Assembly (NCBI RefSeq): GCF_965221945.1
Contig: NZ_OZ244925.1
Location: 62,001 to 126,000, forward strand
From: Poriferisodalis sp965221945
Lineage (GTDB): Bacteria > Actinomycetota > Acidimicrobiia > Acidimicrobiales > Poriferisodalaceae
Direction: 5' to 3'
Length of the DNA stretch: 64,000 bases
The notes beneath the pieces were generated by a model. That model was not told the DNA's origin, searched no databases, and saw only the letters and a list, made by a program, of their open reading frames with translations. This document shows, one piece after another, positions 33,301-41,238 of the stretch (its first letter is position 1; each line of letters begins with the position of its first letter). The position numbers were made by a program, and so were the translations under genes.

Positions 33301-35054
33301 AACAGCTTGACGCCCGGCTTGCCGCCCGAATCGGCGTACACGGCCGCCGACACCGACACCGGGCTGTCGGGAAACTTGCTGTCGGACCCCTCGATGTTGA
33401 CACCGAAGCCCATCAACGGGTAGCCGTCCGCGTCGGGACCGGTCCTGAAGCCCTGCGACAACACCTTGTTGGTACCGCCAACAGAAACATAACTGTTGTC
33501 GGCCTGGCCCAGGTTCTGCACCATCGCATCCAGCGGGTCGCCGAGAACGGCCATCAGCGGTCTGGTTATGGAAATAGCCAAATCCGTATTCGCGCCGTCG
33601 ATGGTCACGCCGGTCGCCTTCGGCAAGTCCTCCGTAGTGTACGAAGTGCCAAACAGGCGGCCGAAGACGACGCCCCCCATTCGGTCGACCGACTTGATGT
33701 CCCAGAAGAACTCGTATGAGTCGGTTCCTGTCACGGTTGCGCCTTGGGGAGCCGTCCATTCGTTGATGCCGACTATCTGACGTGTGTTGATCAGCCGGAA
33801 CAGTTTGGTGGTTCCGTCGCGCAGTTGCCACGGGTTGACAAAGGTCCCCCCAGCTATGGAGTTGTCCCCGGCGAAGGTCACACCGCGGATGAGGTAGCGG
33901 TCCGCTGCCCCGACAGTGAACTTGAAACCGCCCTCGTCGCCGAGCGAGACGATTTCCTGTTCCTGCATGTCCTGGTCTTGCGCGTAGTTCGAGGTCAGGA
34001 TGCCGCTGTGCCGCTGCGAGCCCTTGATGGCCAGGCGCAGCACGTTGGTGTCCCCGCCCGCGCTGTTGCTCAGCGTCGCTCCCGGCTCTTGGTAGTCATC
34101 CTCGTCGTCAGAAGTCGTCTCCTTGATCGACAGCGACGACCCGAAGCCCGACAGCACGATGAAGTAATCGACGCCCTGGTACGCGAACGCGCCCGTCAGG
34201 GCCGTGAACTCGTTCAGGCCGACGGCGAACGAGGACGGGTTCTCAAAATCGAACAGCTTGGTGTGCGCACCTGTGGCGCCCGACGCAGGAGGGCGGCCCA
34301 TCCACAGCGACACGGTGAGGCTGGACGGCACCGCGGCCAGCTCGATCGACACGCTTGAGATCTCGTAGCCCTGGCCGTGACTGCCCAGCTTGAAGCCCAT
34401 GTCGTACTGCGCGGTGATCATCGCCGTGGCCGACGCCGACTGGTCCGTGTTGCTGACCAGCGTCGACGCGGGCAGCGGCGCCGGTGCGGGAACCGGGCCG
34501 AACGGCAGGCTGGTCACCGTCTCTGAGTTGCCCTCGCTGTCGGTGAACGACACCTCCACCTTGAGCAGCTTGCCGATATCGGCCTCGACCCGCCGGTAGC
34601 GGCCCGACTCGATCATCAAATCCGAAGAATCTGGCCGAATATCATCCGTAGTTCCATACATCATGTCGGGGCCGGGCAGGTCCAATTGGCCGTGGAACTG
34701 CCGGAAGTGGGTCGAGTCGGGGTGGGGCGAGTCGAGGCCCACCTCGATCTCGGTGTTGCCGTCGATGCGGATCCACCGGAACGAGAAGTCGTGCAAGTCG
34801 CCCGTCCCGTTCTTATTACCCACATTGGGGATCCCGTCGGCGTCGCCGATGCCCGAGACGTCCACCGCGAACACGCCGGGGTCCTCAGCCGAAACCAGCA
34901 CCACCGGCCGGCCGGTGGCGGACTGGTTCACCGGAGTCTGGGCGTGGGCGGGATTCCGGGCGTCAGCGAACCACAGGGTGCTCGCCAGCGCGGCAATGGC
35001 GCCCAGCCCAACGAGCAGCAGCGGAAGCGTCGCACGACGCCGGGAGGCGGTCAT
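30399..35054 (-). CDS. Giant exported surface protein with two ~630-residue tandem units
   Basis: The 1551-residue protein begins with a signal segment (LPLLLVGLGAIAALASTLWFADARNPAHA) and is predicted secreted. Residues 46-679 and 680-~1302 are two long copies of the same multi-domain unit. Each starts ATGRPxVLxSAEDPGVxAVD and contains SGRYRRVEADIGKLLKVEVSFTD, a lectin- or Ig-like LWMG module, and a NxGQxxxxYVSVGGxNKVLSQGFxTG module. The residues after ~1302 are a different C-terminal domain (WLHIPDDAEEGYQFRLVFVT ... GCNASGVKDPIFPMG) with paired cysteines. The DNA of the two units is highly similar over 1.9 kb. It lies upstream of the companion surface protein in one transcript. Adhesion or an S-layer-like role is inferred from composition only. 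Confidence 0.72.
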   Translation of the reverse strand: MTASRRRATLPLLLVGLGAIAALASTLWFADARNPAHAQTPVNQSATGRPVVLVSAEDPGVFAVDVSGIGDADGIPNVGNKNGTGDLHDFSFRWIRIDGNTEIEVGLDSPHPDSTHFRQFHGQLDLPGPDMMYGTTDDIRPDSSDLMIESGRYRRVEADIGKLLKVEVSFTDSEGNSETVTSLPFGPVPAPAPLPASTLVSNTDQSASATAMITAQYDMGFKLGSHGQGYEISSVSIELAAVPSSLTVSLWMGRPPASGATGAHTKLFDFENPSSFAVGLNEFTALTGAFAYQGVDYFIVLSGFGSSLSIKETTSDDEDDYQEPGATLSNSAGGDTNVLRLAIKGSQRHSGILTSNYAQDQDMQEQEIVSLGDEGGFKFTVGAADRYLIRGVTFAGDNSIAGGTFVNPWQLRDGTTKLFRLINTRQIVGINEWTAPQGATVTGTDSYEFFWDIKSVDRMGGVVFGRLFGTSYTTEDLPKATGVTIDGANTDLAISITRPLMAVLGDPLDAMVQNLGQADNSYVSVGGTNKVLSQGFRTGPDADGYPLMGFGVNIEGSDSKFPDSPVSVSAAVYADSGGKPGVKLFDLLSPGEFGAGHSFFEAPPGTTLDASTSYVLVWRYNSGTVHRLVKTACDSEDTGARAGFAIADAFYQGVDLGSMAANSNGDVMELAVYSRGRPNATGRPIVLASAEDPGVLAVDTSRIGDPDGILNVGDPEGTGILHDFSYRWIRVDGDTETVVGADSADYRQIVLSLRNAGIRIESGRYRRVEADIGKLLKVEVSFTDDSGHAETVTSGLFGPVPRPARPPSASTLVANTAQPASATATATITGRYAMGFELGSHGHGYEISDVSIDLAAVPSSLTVSLWMGHAPGSGAAGAQTKLFDFENPSSFAVGLNRFRALPGAFAYQNVDYFIVLSGFGSSLSIKETTSDDEDDDGETGATLSNSAGGDTNVLRLAVKGSKRASGILVSTYAQASGEQEIVSTGDMLGFGITVGAADRYLIRGASFSGDNSELGGLFTAPWDLRDGTDELFRMVSTRQISGINEWTAPQGATVAGGCTTDEMTMVETCEKYNFHQLTTDPVTGYRVGGVVLSRYFGTASTAEDSPKATGVTIGSPTGDFALDTPLMAIFGEPLDAMVQNLGQTDRGYVSVGGATNKVLSQGFTTGSVSFGYRLQGIGIYIEGSDSQFPDGPMSVSVSVHADSGGKPGGKLFDLVSPGDIGAGDRFFEAPPGTQLKPETSYVLVWRWNGGTWHRLQRTSSDSEDSGALTGFSIADAYYLGADLTSLSKNSGGNSLEIAVYGEANTETPRPPFVEGGHPVTTSWLHIPDDAEEGYQFRLVFVTQSATLPASGNIDDYNAFVQQEAAGTHVRGEEVAVRYTDPVIRRVADEFRAVVCTASVGARSNTEMPTTAIGVPIHWLDGGWEDRPTLIAGSYDRFYGGAWDNTEYGAYVTGNSAYLEVNAMVWTGCNASGVKDPIFPMGDPNSMGMVAAGSPRNSDSKLNRDPDSDRERKTDFNLAPVGAVDVDEGRLTGNIDEYRPLYRISPVFTVVR

Positions 35055-35544
35055 GACCTACCTCCGGCCGGCCGAACCCCAGAGTCGGGAGGGGGGGGGT
35101 CCAGCGTTTGGGTAGCACGTTCGAGCACATCGACCCTGCCTCTGGCGGCGGTGGAAGTGCCCGGTGTTTCGTGCCGCTCGCCGGCTGACTGGCGATGTGT
35201 CACATAGTCATGAGGGGATGTCACAGATACATGAGTATAAGTGTTGTTCTTATGAGACCGACCACATGGGAGAGGCCGGTGAGATGTCGGCTGCGGGCGG
35301 GTAGTTGGGTGCTTGGCCGCTTGGCCGGGATCTGCCGGATCGGCTCGACGATCCCGTCATTGCCCTTGGGCACTACCGATGCTTTCCCGCTGAACGCAGC
35401 CCGGGCGGCCTCCTTGGCGTCGACAACGGCAATCCGGTTCTCAGCCTGGCGCAGGTCCGCCCGAACCCGAAAATGCTGACCGGCCCGAACCCGAGAGCGC
35501 CAGCTTTCCCGAATGCAACGCGACTGATGTGTTGCCTCGTGGTC
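35055..35544. other. Long intergenic region between the surface-protein operon and the IS982 element
   Basis: About 490 bases with no supported gene. Next to the giant gene there is a run of nine Gs (35090-35098). At 35198-35256 there is an iteron-like set of CATGAG boxes. The right part has open frames but no recognisable protein on either strand; I considered a decayed transposase and could not support it. Confidence 0.5.
35198..35256. promoter_or_regulatory. Iteron-like repeats with exact 21-bp period upstream of the surface-protein operon
   Basis: TGTCACATAGTCATGAG (35198-35214) and TGTCACAGATACATGAG (35219-35235) are 17-bp direct repeats (14 of 17 identical) spaced 21 bp apart. A third ATGAG at 35252-35256 keeps the same 21-bp spacing. 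Two helical turns put them on the same face of DNA, as for a regulator binding cooperatively. Proximity to the surface-protein operon suggests they control it; this is inference. Confidence 0.5.
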
Positions 35545-35564
35545 TAGATGATTAGTTCCAAGGG
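35545..35564 (+). repeat. Left terminal inverted repeat of the IS982 element
   Basis: Twenty bases that match the right end at 36553-36572 in inverted orientation without mismatch. Confidence 0.9.
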
Positions 35565-35565
35565 T

Positions 35566-36474
35566 TTAGTGGTCGTAGGCGGTGAGTGAGCGGCTGGGGC
35601 GTGTTCGGTGGTAGGTCTCGTTGTGCCAGATGGCGGCCGTGAGGGCGAGGAGCCGGGCGCCGATGCGCGCGGCGACGCCGGCTTTGGTGCGGCCTTTGTG
35701 GCGTTCGAGGCTGAGCTGGCCTTTGAGGGTCTGGTTGATCGATTCGATGATCTGGCGCAGGGGCCGCAGGAATCTGGCGCCGGGCCGTGGGGCCTCGGAT
35801 CGGGTGGCGGGGCGCAGCACGGTGATGCCGACGTCGTTGAGGTCGGCTTCGAACGCAGCAGAGCGGTAGCGGTTGTCGGCGATGAGGGTCTGGCCCGGCC
35901 GGGCGATCCCGGCGGCGTCGATCATGTCGGCGCAGACGTCGCGTTCGTCGGCTTTCGCGCCGGCGAGAGCGAACGCGATCGGCAGCCCCGCCGGGGTGGC
36001 CACAAGATGCAGCCGCAAGCCCCAGAACCAGCGGGAATGCGACGCGCAGTAGCCGTATTGGGCCCATCCCGCGAGGTCAGAGCGCTTTTGGGTCTCGCGG
36101 CTGGTGCCGCACTCGACCGGGGTGGAGTCCACCAGCCACACGTCGTCGTGCCACGACTCGCACTCGCGTGCGAGCCATCCCATGACACGAGCGATCATCT
36201 CGGCGCTGCGCCGCAGCCGCTTGTTGTAGCCGTCGCGGTTGGGCAGATACGGGAACCACGGCCCCAGATGCGCTCTCGCGTAGCGCACGAACTGCGACTC
36301 GTTGTCATAGCCCAGCAGCGCCGAGATCACCGCCAAGGTGACCAGCTCCGCGTCCGACAGCTTCGGGGCGAACCCCACCACAGGCCGCCGCGGAGCCCAC
36401 CCAGGGTTCTGCGCCAACAGGTCATCGATCCTCACATACAGTGCGGTCGCGAGGGTGTCCAAGTCCGGGCCCAT
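35566..36474 (-). CDS. IS982-family transposase
   Basis: The 302-residue transposase has the DDE residues in order: WLVDSTPVECG, LIADNRYRSAAF and RQIIESINQTLKGQL. Between the first two lies the family segment YGYCASHSRWFWGLRLHLVATPAGLP. ATG 36474 was chosen over 36531 because it follows a GGAGG ribosome site (CTTGGAGGTTCTCAGC) and starts the conserved N-terminus. The product should be functional, since no frameshift or missing catalytic residue is visible. Its stop is 2 bases inside the left inverted repeat. Confidence 0.93.
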   Translation of the reverse strand: MGPDLDTLATALYVRIDDLLAQNPGWAPRRPVVGFAPKLSDAELVTLAVISALLGYDNESQFVRYARAHLGPWFPYLPNRDGYNKRLRRSAEMIARVMGWLARECESWHDDVWLVDSTPVECGTSRETQKRSDLAGWAQYGYCASHSRWFWGLRLHLVATPAGLPIAFALAGAKADERDVCADMIDAAGIARPGQTLIADNRYRSAAFEADLNDVGITVLRPATRSEAPRPGARFLRPLRQIIESINQTLKGQLSLERHKGRTKAGVAARIGARLLALTAAIWHNETYHRTRPSRSLTAYDH

Positions 36475-36552
36475 GCTGAGAACCTCCAAGATCGAAGCGT
36501 GAATACACACCCCGAGCTTGGACACCCTCACCCCACAACCGGTGGACCCGAC

Positions 36553-36572
36553 CCCTTGGAACTAATCATCTA
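36553..36572 (-). repeat. Right terminal inverted repeat of the IS982 element
   Basis: Exact inverted copy of 35545-35564. The following GGTC also precedes the left repeat. Confidence 0.9.
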
Positions 36573-36574
36573 GG

Positions 36575-37426
36575 TCACACGACGATGGTGAGGGGATAGC
36601 CGGCGTCGTCGATCGGGACGTGACCATCGACGGCGCCGAGCTGGGCTGCGTGACCGGCGGCGATCCGTCGGGCGGACCATGCCGCGGCGGCAGCGTCGAG
36701 CAGGTCATCGAGCGCAGGGTGCGGTGGGCCAGCCAGCGGGCTTAGGACCGCCGATTCGGTGATGCTGGCGAAGCACGAGCGCAGCAGGGCCAAACGCTCG
36801 GCAATGCCCGCTTGGTAGCGCTTCGGGTACTTCAGCGGCTGGGAGGGCGTCGGTTCTTCGCCGCGGAAGATCTGGCTGCCTGACCGACGGGGCACAGCAG
36901 TCGTGTGGAGCGTGGCGGCCATCACGGCGAAGCTCAGCTCGGGATGCACCTCTGCGGCTCGTGGCATTGCGCTGGCTTCGAAGTCGGCGGGTGCAAGAAC
37001 TGAGCGCACCTCGCGAATCTTCGGCAGCAGGTTGTATGCCTGCTTCGACAGGCCCATGTCGAGATGCTCGCGAGATGCTTGGTTGGCCTCGTCATAGTCG
37101 TTGGCGTCGAGGGCCGCAGCAGGCGGGGACCAGAACAGCGATGACCGTCGCCGACCGAGCAGTGCGCGGGCCTGCACATCGGCCGTTCTCGGAGCGTTGC
37201 TCGGCAACCCGATCGGCATGTCGATGCCCACAGTGGCCAGCGATTGGCGGCGCGCCTCGTCCCAGAGCGCGCCGAACGAATCCCACAGCGAGAACTCGAC
37301 GTCGGCGCCGTCGTCGGCGCCCGTGATCGCCATGACCCATCCACCCGCAGCGCCGTCCACACCCCCGACACGCCGAGCGCCGTCGCCGGTCTCGCCTCCT
37401 GCCACCTTGGTCCCCCGAACATGCAC
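36575..37426 (-). CDS. DUF429 family RNase H-like protein
   Basis: The 283-residue protein fits DUF429, a predicted nuclease family with an RNase-H-like fold. It has the family's VGGVDGAAGGWVMA, VGIDMPIGLPS, RALLGRRRSSLFWSPP, SKQAYNLLPKIREV and EVHPELSF motifs, and a conserved C-terminal HPALDDLLDAAAAAW segment with acidic residues. The role in the cell is unknown. It is complete, but the IS982 element sits immediately after its stop. The N-terminal ~18 residues are Gly/Arg-rich, and a later start within this stretch is possible. Confidence 0.8.
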   Translation of the reverse strand: MHVRGTKVAGGETGDGARRVGGVDGAAGGWVMAITGADDGADVEFSLWDSFGALWDEARRQSLATVGIDMPIGLPSNAPRTADVQARALLGRRRSSLFWSPPAAALDANDYDEANQASREHLDMGLSKQAYNLLPKIREVRSVLAPADFEASAMPRAAEVHPELSFAVMAATLHTTAVPRRSGSQIFRGEEPTPSQPLKYPKRYQAGIAERLALLRSCFASITESAVLSPLAGPPHPALDDLLDAAAAAWSARRIAAGHAAQLGAVDGHVPIDDAGYPLTIVV

Positions 37427-37550
37427 GATTCCCTCGCCCCGTCGCAGTCAAGCGTGGCTGGCCCCGTGTGTCGTAAGGCACTTCACAGGCAGGGCCACAT
37501 TTGGGGCAGGCCGCACTGGTTACCTCCGCGCTTACGAAGGCGGTATCGAC

Positions 37551-38045
37551 CTAGTCGCTGGCCCCTGTCAACTCGAGCGGGGCCCATGATGGCCATTTGT
37601 CCGTCTGTATCTTCTGGCCGTAGTGGTAGTGCGCTATGAGTCTGTACGCATGCTTGATTGACGAGTTGTTGTAGACGAAGGCATTCTCTGCAATGCCTAT
37701 CCCTACGGCTACGTGTTTCCAGAGTCTCTGATAGCGAGCTCTGATCTTCTCTTCAGGCACTGTGTGTCCGCCATGCTCGACTCGGTTCTCGACCCGCGAT
37801 ACCGCCAGATGCTCCGGAACGATGATGATGTGCAGCGTCACGAGATAACCGCCCTGCACGGCTTCCCGCAAGAGCTCGATCTTCGATTCGTGCGAGAACA
37901 CCGTTTCGGTTGCGAACGAGCGCCGCTCATCGATCAGGTCCGCTCTGCGTTGGTTTGCCAGCCCCGATGCCTCGTATGCGTGCGTCGATTCCTGCCCAGG
38001 CCACAATTCGGCAGCGATCAGATCAGCGTTGACGAACTCCACGCC
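37551..38045 (-). pseudogene. Zeta-toxin remnant lacking its P-loop
   Basis: The frame carries most of a zeta-type kinase: VEFVNADLIAAELWPGQESTHAYEAS, RRSFATETVFSHESKIELL, TLHIIIVPEHLAVSRVENRVEHGGHTVPEEKIRARYQRLW and the C-terminal segment. An intact family member begins with a Walker A such as GPNGAGKS, and here that N-terminal part is missing. Instead the frame directly meets the 3' end of the antitoxin gene, which reads through in another frame. This indicates a deletion of roughly 30-40 codons across the antitoxin-toxin boundary. Without the P-loop it should not phosphorylate UDP-GlcNAc, so it is called a pseudogene. Confidence 0.75.
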
Positions 38046-38316
38046 GCTCGGCGACATTCCCCTCGTCATCGAGCTCAACATAGGATCGCCCCTCAGCGGC
38101 GAACACGGCTTCGAGATCCAGATTCCGCAGACGCTCGGAGATGCGCTCATCCCGCCTGGATCGGAACACCACCTGCTCAAAGAAGTTGAGCGAGTCGTAG
38201 TCCGCCTCGCCAGTGAGCACCTGCTCGACACTGCGCGTAGACGCACAAGGCGACATGTCCAAGGCTCTGCCGATGCGAGCCCAGAAGCTGACCTGCTGCG
38301 ACGTGCTTCGACTCAT
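38023..38316 (-). CDS. Antitoxin-like protein of the zeta-toxin locus
   Basis: The 97-residue protein (ATG 38316) has a polar N-terminus and the segment YDSLNFFEQVVFRSRRDERISERLRNLDLEAVFAAEGRSYVELDDEGNV. I know this type as the gene partnering zeta-type kinases. The last residues (ERRGVRQR) are read from what should be the toxin region, so the C-terminus is altered by the same deletion. It lies in the normal order upstream of the toxin, with overlap. An AGGAG lies 13 bases before the start. Confidence 0.62.
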   Translation of the reverse strand: MSRSTSQQVSFWARIGRALDMSPCASTRSVEQVLTGEADYDSLNFFEQVVFRSRRDERISERLRNLDLEAVFAAEGRSYVELDDEGNVAERRGVRQR

Positions 38317-38430
38317 CGCCGGAGCAATCTCCTGCGCCGCCGCGTGAATGTCCTGATCAACTCAAATCGGAGTGCTCGTCGCCATGCCTCAACCTCCGGC
38401 GCCATCGTAGCACTCTGCTACCGTCACGGT

Positions 38431-38448
38431 CCTCCCAAAGGTGGGAGG
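38431..38448. terminator. 7-bp perfect hairpin
   Basis: CCTCCCA and TGGGAGG pair perfectly around AAGG, in the region between the antitoxin and the MFS transporter gene. It could terminate or regulate transcription in either direction; no T-tract is seen. Confidence 0.35.
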
Positions 38449-38474
38449 AAGCCCAGCTGAGGCAGGTACCCGTA

Positions 38475-38540
38475 TAGCGCATACGACCATGTAGTGACGT
38501 TTTCGTGTCGCCGGAAACGGTCGAGTAGCCCATACGACCA
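38475..38540. promoter_or_regulatory. Direct-repeat pair upstream of the MFS transporter
   Basis: TAGCGCATACGACCA (38475-38489) and TAGCCCATACGACCA (38526-38540) differ by one base and are 51 bp apart. Related TCGTGTCGCCGG and TCGTGCCGG stretches follow each. The pair lies within 140 bases upstream of the transporter start and is a candidate operator set. Confidence 0.4.
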
Positions 38541-38614
38541 GATTCTGTCGTGCCGGCCTGATTCGGCAGCAGGAACGGGCACCTTGCCGTGCTCGCTCGT
38601 AGGATGCCGCGCTG

Positions 38615-39961
38615 ATGCGCAGGGGTGCGGCCGCCACTGAAGCGCCGCGCCTCGAGTCCGAGTTCAGCGGCGGCGGGGCGTTCTCCGCACGCGGGTTCGC
38701 CCCGCTGTGGTTCAGCGGGTTGTGCTGGCACTGGGGACGCTGGGCGATCGCCTTCCTGGCGAGCTTCCACGTCAATCAGATCACCGACTCGCCGCGCATG
38801 GTGCAGCTCACCGGTGCCGTCATGTGGGCGCCGCTGCTGCTCGGCGGGGCCATCGGCGGTGTGATCTCGGACCGGTTCGACCGCCGGCGCACGGTGCGGC
38901 TCCAGACCGCGCTGCTGGTGCCCTTCGTCGCCGTCATCGGGTTCGCCGAACGGTCCGATCAGCTTGGCATCTTGCTGCTGTTCCCGTTCCTGCTGTTCGC
39001 TGGCATCGGCTGGGTCGTCGACATGACAAGCCGGCGGGCCCTGGTGCTCGACATCGTCGGTCCGCACCGGCTGCACAAGGCAATGGCATGGGAGACGATG
39101 GCGCTCGCATCCGGCGTGGCCGCTGGGCAGCTGCTCGGCGGTGCCGTCGCCGACCGTGCCGGGGTCGGGGCGGCCTTCCTAGGAGTGGCTGCCATGCTCG
39201 GTGTGGGCTTGTTCCTGCTCATGTGGGTGCCGCGGGTGCCCCCAGCCCGACCAGCGCCCGCAGCAACAGATCGATGGTCCGATGCTCTGCGGGACCGGAT
39301 CTTCGAAGTCGTGCCCCTCGGCGGGGCATCCCATCGTCCGGAGCCTGCTCGAAACTCGACGCTTGCTGAGCTTCGTGCGGGCTTGCGACTGGCCCGCACC
39401 AACCGGGGCCTGCTCAGCATCCTGGGCGTCACCGTGATGGCGAACTTCTTCATGTTTGCCTACTTCCCCGCGGTGCAGCTCATCGGCGACGAGGTCGATG
39501 CCACGGCGTCACAGATCGGGATCATCGGCTCGATGACCGGCTTCGGCATGATCACTGGATCGCTGGTCACCGCCAAGTGGGGCAGTGGCCGCTGGGGGCT
39601 CGCCTACACGTTCGGCGTCTTCGTGGCCATGGCGATGCTGATCGTGTGGGCGCTGTCGCCGAACTTCCTGATCGCGGCAATCACGTTGTATGTGGCGAGC
39701 TGCGGCAGTGGACTCTTTGCCGCCACACAGTCGACCTTGGTGCTCACCACCGTCTCTGAGGAGATGCGGGGCCGTGCGATGGGCCTGCTGAGCATGGCCA
39801 TCGGCGCTCTGCCGGTGGGCACCTACGTGCTCGGCGAAGTGGCGCAGCAGCTCGGTGCTCGCACAGCGGTCATCTTGATGGCCTGCGGGGGTCTGGCGGG
39901 CATGACGCTGTGGCTGATGATCCGTCCCGAGGTCATTCGCCGTACCGGCCCCACGCCCTGA
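38615..39961 (+). CDS. MFS transporter
   Basis: The 448-residue protein is a major facilitator with about 12 hydrophobic segments and the family's loop motif GGVISDRFDRRRTV between the second and third. A soluble loop (about residues 205-250, PARPAPAATDRW...PARNSTLAELRAGL) divides the two six-helix halves, as usual. The substrate is not readable. It is alone on its transcript, with the direct-repeat pair upstream. Confidence 0.85.
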   Translation: MRRGAAATEAPRLESEFSGGGAFSARGFAPLWFSGLCWHWGRWAIAFLASFHVNQITDSPRMVQLTGAVMWAPLLLGGAIGGVISDRFDRRRTVRLQTALLVPFVAVIGFAERSDQLGILLLFPFLLFAGIGWVVDMTSRRALVLDIVGPHRLHKAMAWETMALASGVAAGQLLGGAVADRAGVGAAFLGVAAMLGVGLFLLMWVPRVPPARPAPAATDRWSDALRDRIFEVVPLGGASHRPEPARNSTLAELRAGLRLARTNRGLLSILGVTVMANFFMFAYFPAVQLIGDEVDATASQIGIIGSMTGFGMITGSLVTAKWGSGRWGLAYTFGVFVAMAMLIVWALSPNFLIAAITLYVASCGSGLFAATQSTLVLTTVSEEMRGRAMGLLSMAIGALPVGTYVLGEVAQQLGARTAVILMACGGLAGMTLWLMIRPEVIRRTGPTP

Positions 39962-40084
39962 GCCCCGGGGCACCTCGGGCGGCCGCGCTGCATGCCGAGC
40001 TTTCATGCGCTAGCCCGCAGGTGACTACGCTGCGGCGTGGCCAAGTTGCGCCGTAGCCGTGCGTGACGGGAGGGGAAGCCGACG

Positions 40085-41176
40085 ATGAAAGCAGCAGTGC
40101 TCAACGAGATTCCGGGCGAACTTGAGATCGAAGACATCTCGATGGATGCACCCGGTCCGAACGAGGTCGTGATCGAGGTTCGCCATGCTGGGCTGTGTCA
40201 CAGCGACCTGCACTTCATGGACGCCCACTGGCCCTATGAGCTGCCTGCCGTGATGGGCCACGAGAGCGCTGGCCTCGTTGCCGCCGTCGGCGACAACGTC
40301 TCGTACGTGAAGCCAGGTGATCACGTCATCACCTGCCTCTCTGTTTTCTGTGGTCACTGCGAGCGCTGCCTGACCGGGCGCCCCAACATTTGCCAGAACC
40401 ACGCTGCAGTGGCCCGCGCCGATGGCGCTGCGCCGCGGCTGTCCAAGCCTGACGGCACCGCGGTCTCGCAGTTCGCCCGACTCGGCGGGTTTGCCGAGGA
40501 GATGCTCGTTCACCAGAACGCCGTGGTGAAGATCCGCGACGACATGCCGCTCGACCGTGCTTCTCTCATCGGCTGTGGCGTCACCACCGGTCTGGGCGCG
40601 GTGTTCAAGACGGCCCGCATCGAGCCCGGTTCCACGGTTGCGGTGTACGGCGCAGGCGGCATCGGCCTCTCTGCAGTCCAGGGTGCACGCATCGCCGGGG
40701 CTGGTCGTGTCATCTCGGTCGATGTCGAGAACGCCAAGCTCGAGACGGCTCGCCAGGTCGGCGCCACCGACACGGTCAACGGCGCCGAGGTCGATGCCGT
40801 GGAAGCCATCAGGGAGCTGACCGGCGGCGGGGTGGACTACGCCTTCGAGTGCATCGGGCTGAAGCGGACCTGCGAACAAGCGTGGTCGTCATCGCGACAG
40901 GGCGGCACAACCGTCATCGTCGGGATGATGCCGCTCGGCGAGAAGATCGAGATCGCCGGCTACGAGGTGTTCATGCTCGAGAAGCGGCTGCAGGGCTCGA
41001 TGATGGGCTCGAACGCCTTCCGGGTGGACATGCCCCGCTACGTCGACATGTACCTCGATGGACGGCTGATGCTCGACGAGATGATCTCGGCGCACATGCC
41101 GCTCGAAGACATCAACACCGGCTACGAGCAGATGCGCCAGCGCGTCGGCACTCGCACCGTCATCGATTTCGACTAG
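40085..41176 (+). CDS. Zinc-dependent alcohol dehydrogenase
   Basis: The 363-residue protein is a medium-chain dehydrogenase. It has the catalytic-zinc HAGLCHSDLHF and GHESAGLV segments, a structural-zinc cysteine loop FCGHCERCLTGRPNIC, and the NAD-binding AVYGAGGIGLSAVQGA. The arrangement is that of class III-like or mycothiol-linked alcohol dehydrogenases of actinobacteria, which often use a bound nicotinoprotein cofactor. Ribosome site GGGAGGGGAAG precedes the start. The SDR gene follows 62 bases downstream, so the two probably act in one pathway. Confidence 0.92.
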   Translation: MKAAVLNEIPGELEIEDISMDAPGPNEVVIEVRHAGLCHSDLHFMDAHWPYELPAVMGHESAGLVAAVGDNVSYVKPGDHVITCLSVFCGHCERCLTGRPNICQNHAAVARADGAAPRLSKPDGTAVSQFARLGGFAEEMLVHQNAVVKIRDDMPLDRASLIGCGVTTGLGAVFKTARIEPGSTVAVYGAGGIGLSAVQGARIAGAGRVISVDVENAKLETARQVGATDTVNGAEVDAVEAIRELTGGGVDYAFECIGLKRTCEQAWSSSRQGGTTVIVGMMPLGEKIEIAGYEVFMLEKRLQGSMMGSNAFRVDMPRYVDMYLDGRLMLDEMISAHMPLEDINTGYEQMRQRVGTRTVIDFD

Positions 41177-41238
41177 CGGGCCCCGTATCGGTACACACTC
41201 ACAGCAACGCACACAACTCGAGGAGCGAGCGAGGGACA

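Larger units (their letters stand above)
35545..36572 (-). mobile_element. IS982-family insertion sequence with 20-bp perfect ends
   Basis: The ends are TAGATGATTAGTTCCAAGGG at 35545-35564 and its exact reverse complement at 36553-36572. Inside is one transposase gene on the minus strand. GGTC flanks both outer ends, a possible 4-bp target duplication. The element looks intact and recently inserted. Its right end is two bases from the stop codon of the DUF429 gene, which it leaves whole. Confidence 0.88.

Noticed and set aside
35260..35544. Minus- and plus-strand frames left of the IS982 element as a decayed gene
   Set aside because: I found no recognisable protein segment in any frame, so no gene is claimed.
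38431..38460. Similarity of GTGGGAGGAAGCCC here to the hicA-start repeat
   Set aside because: Only a short purine-rich core matches and no hicA-like frame accompanies it; treated as chance.
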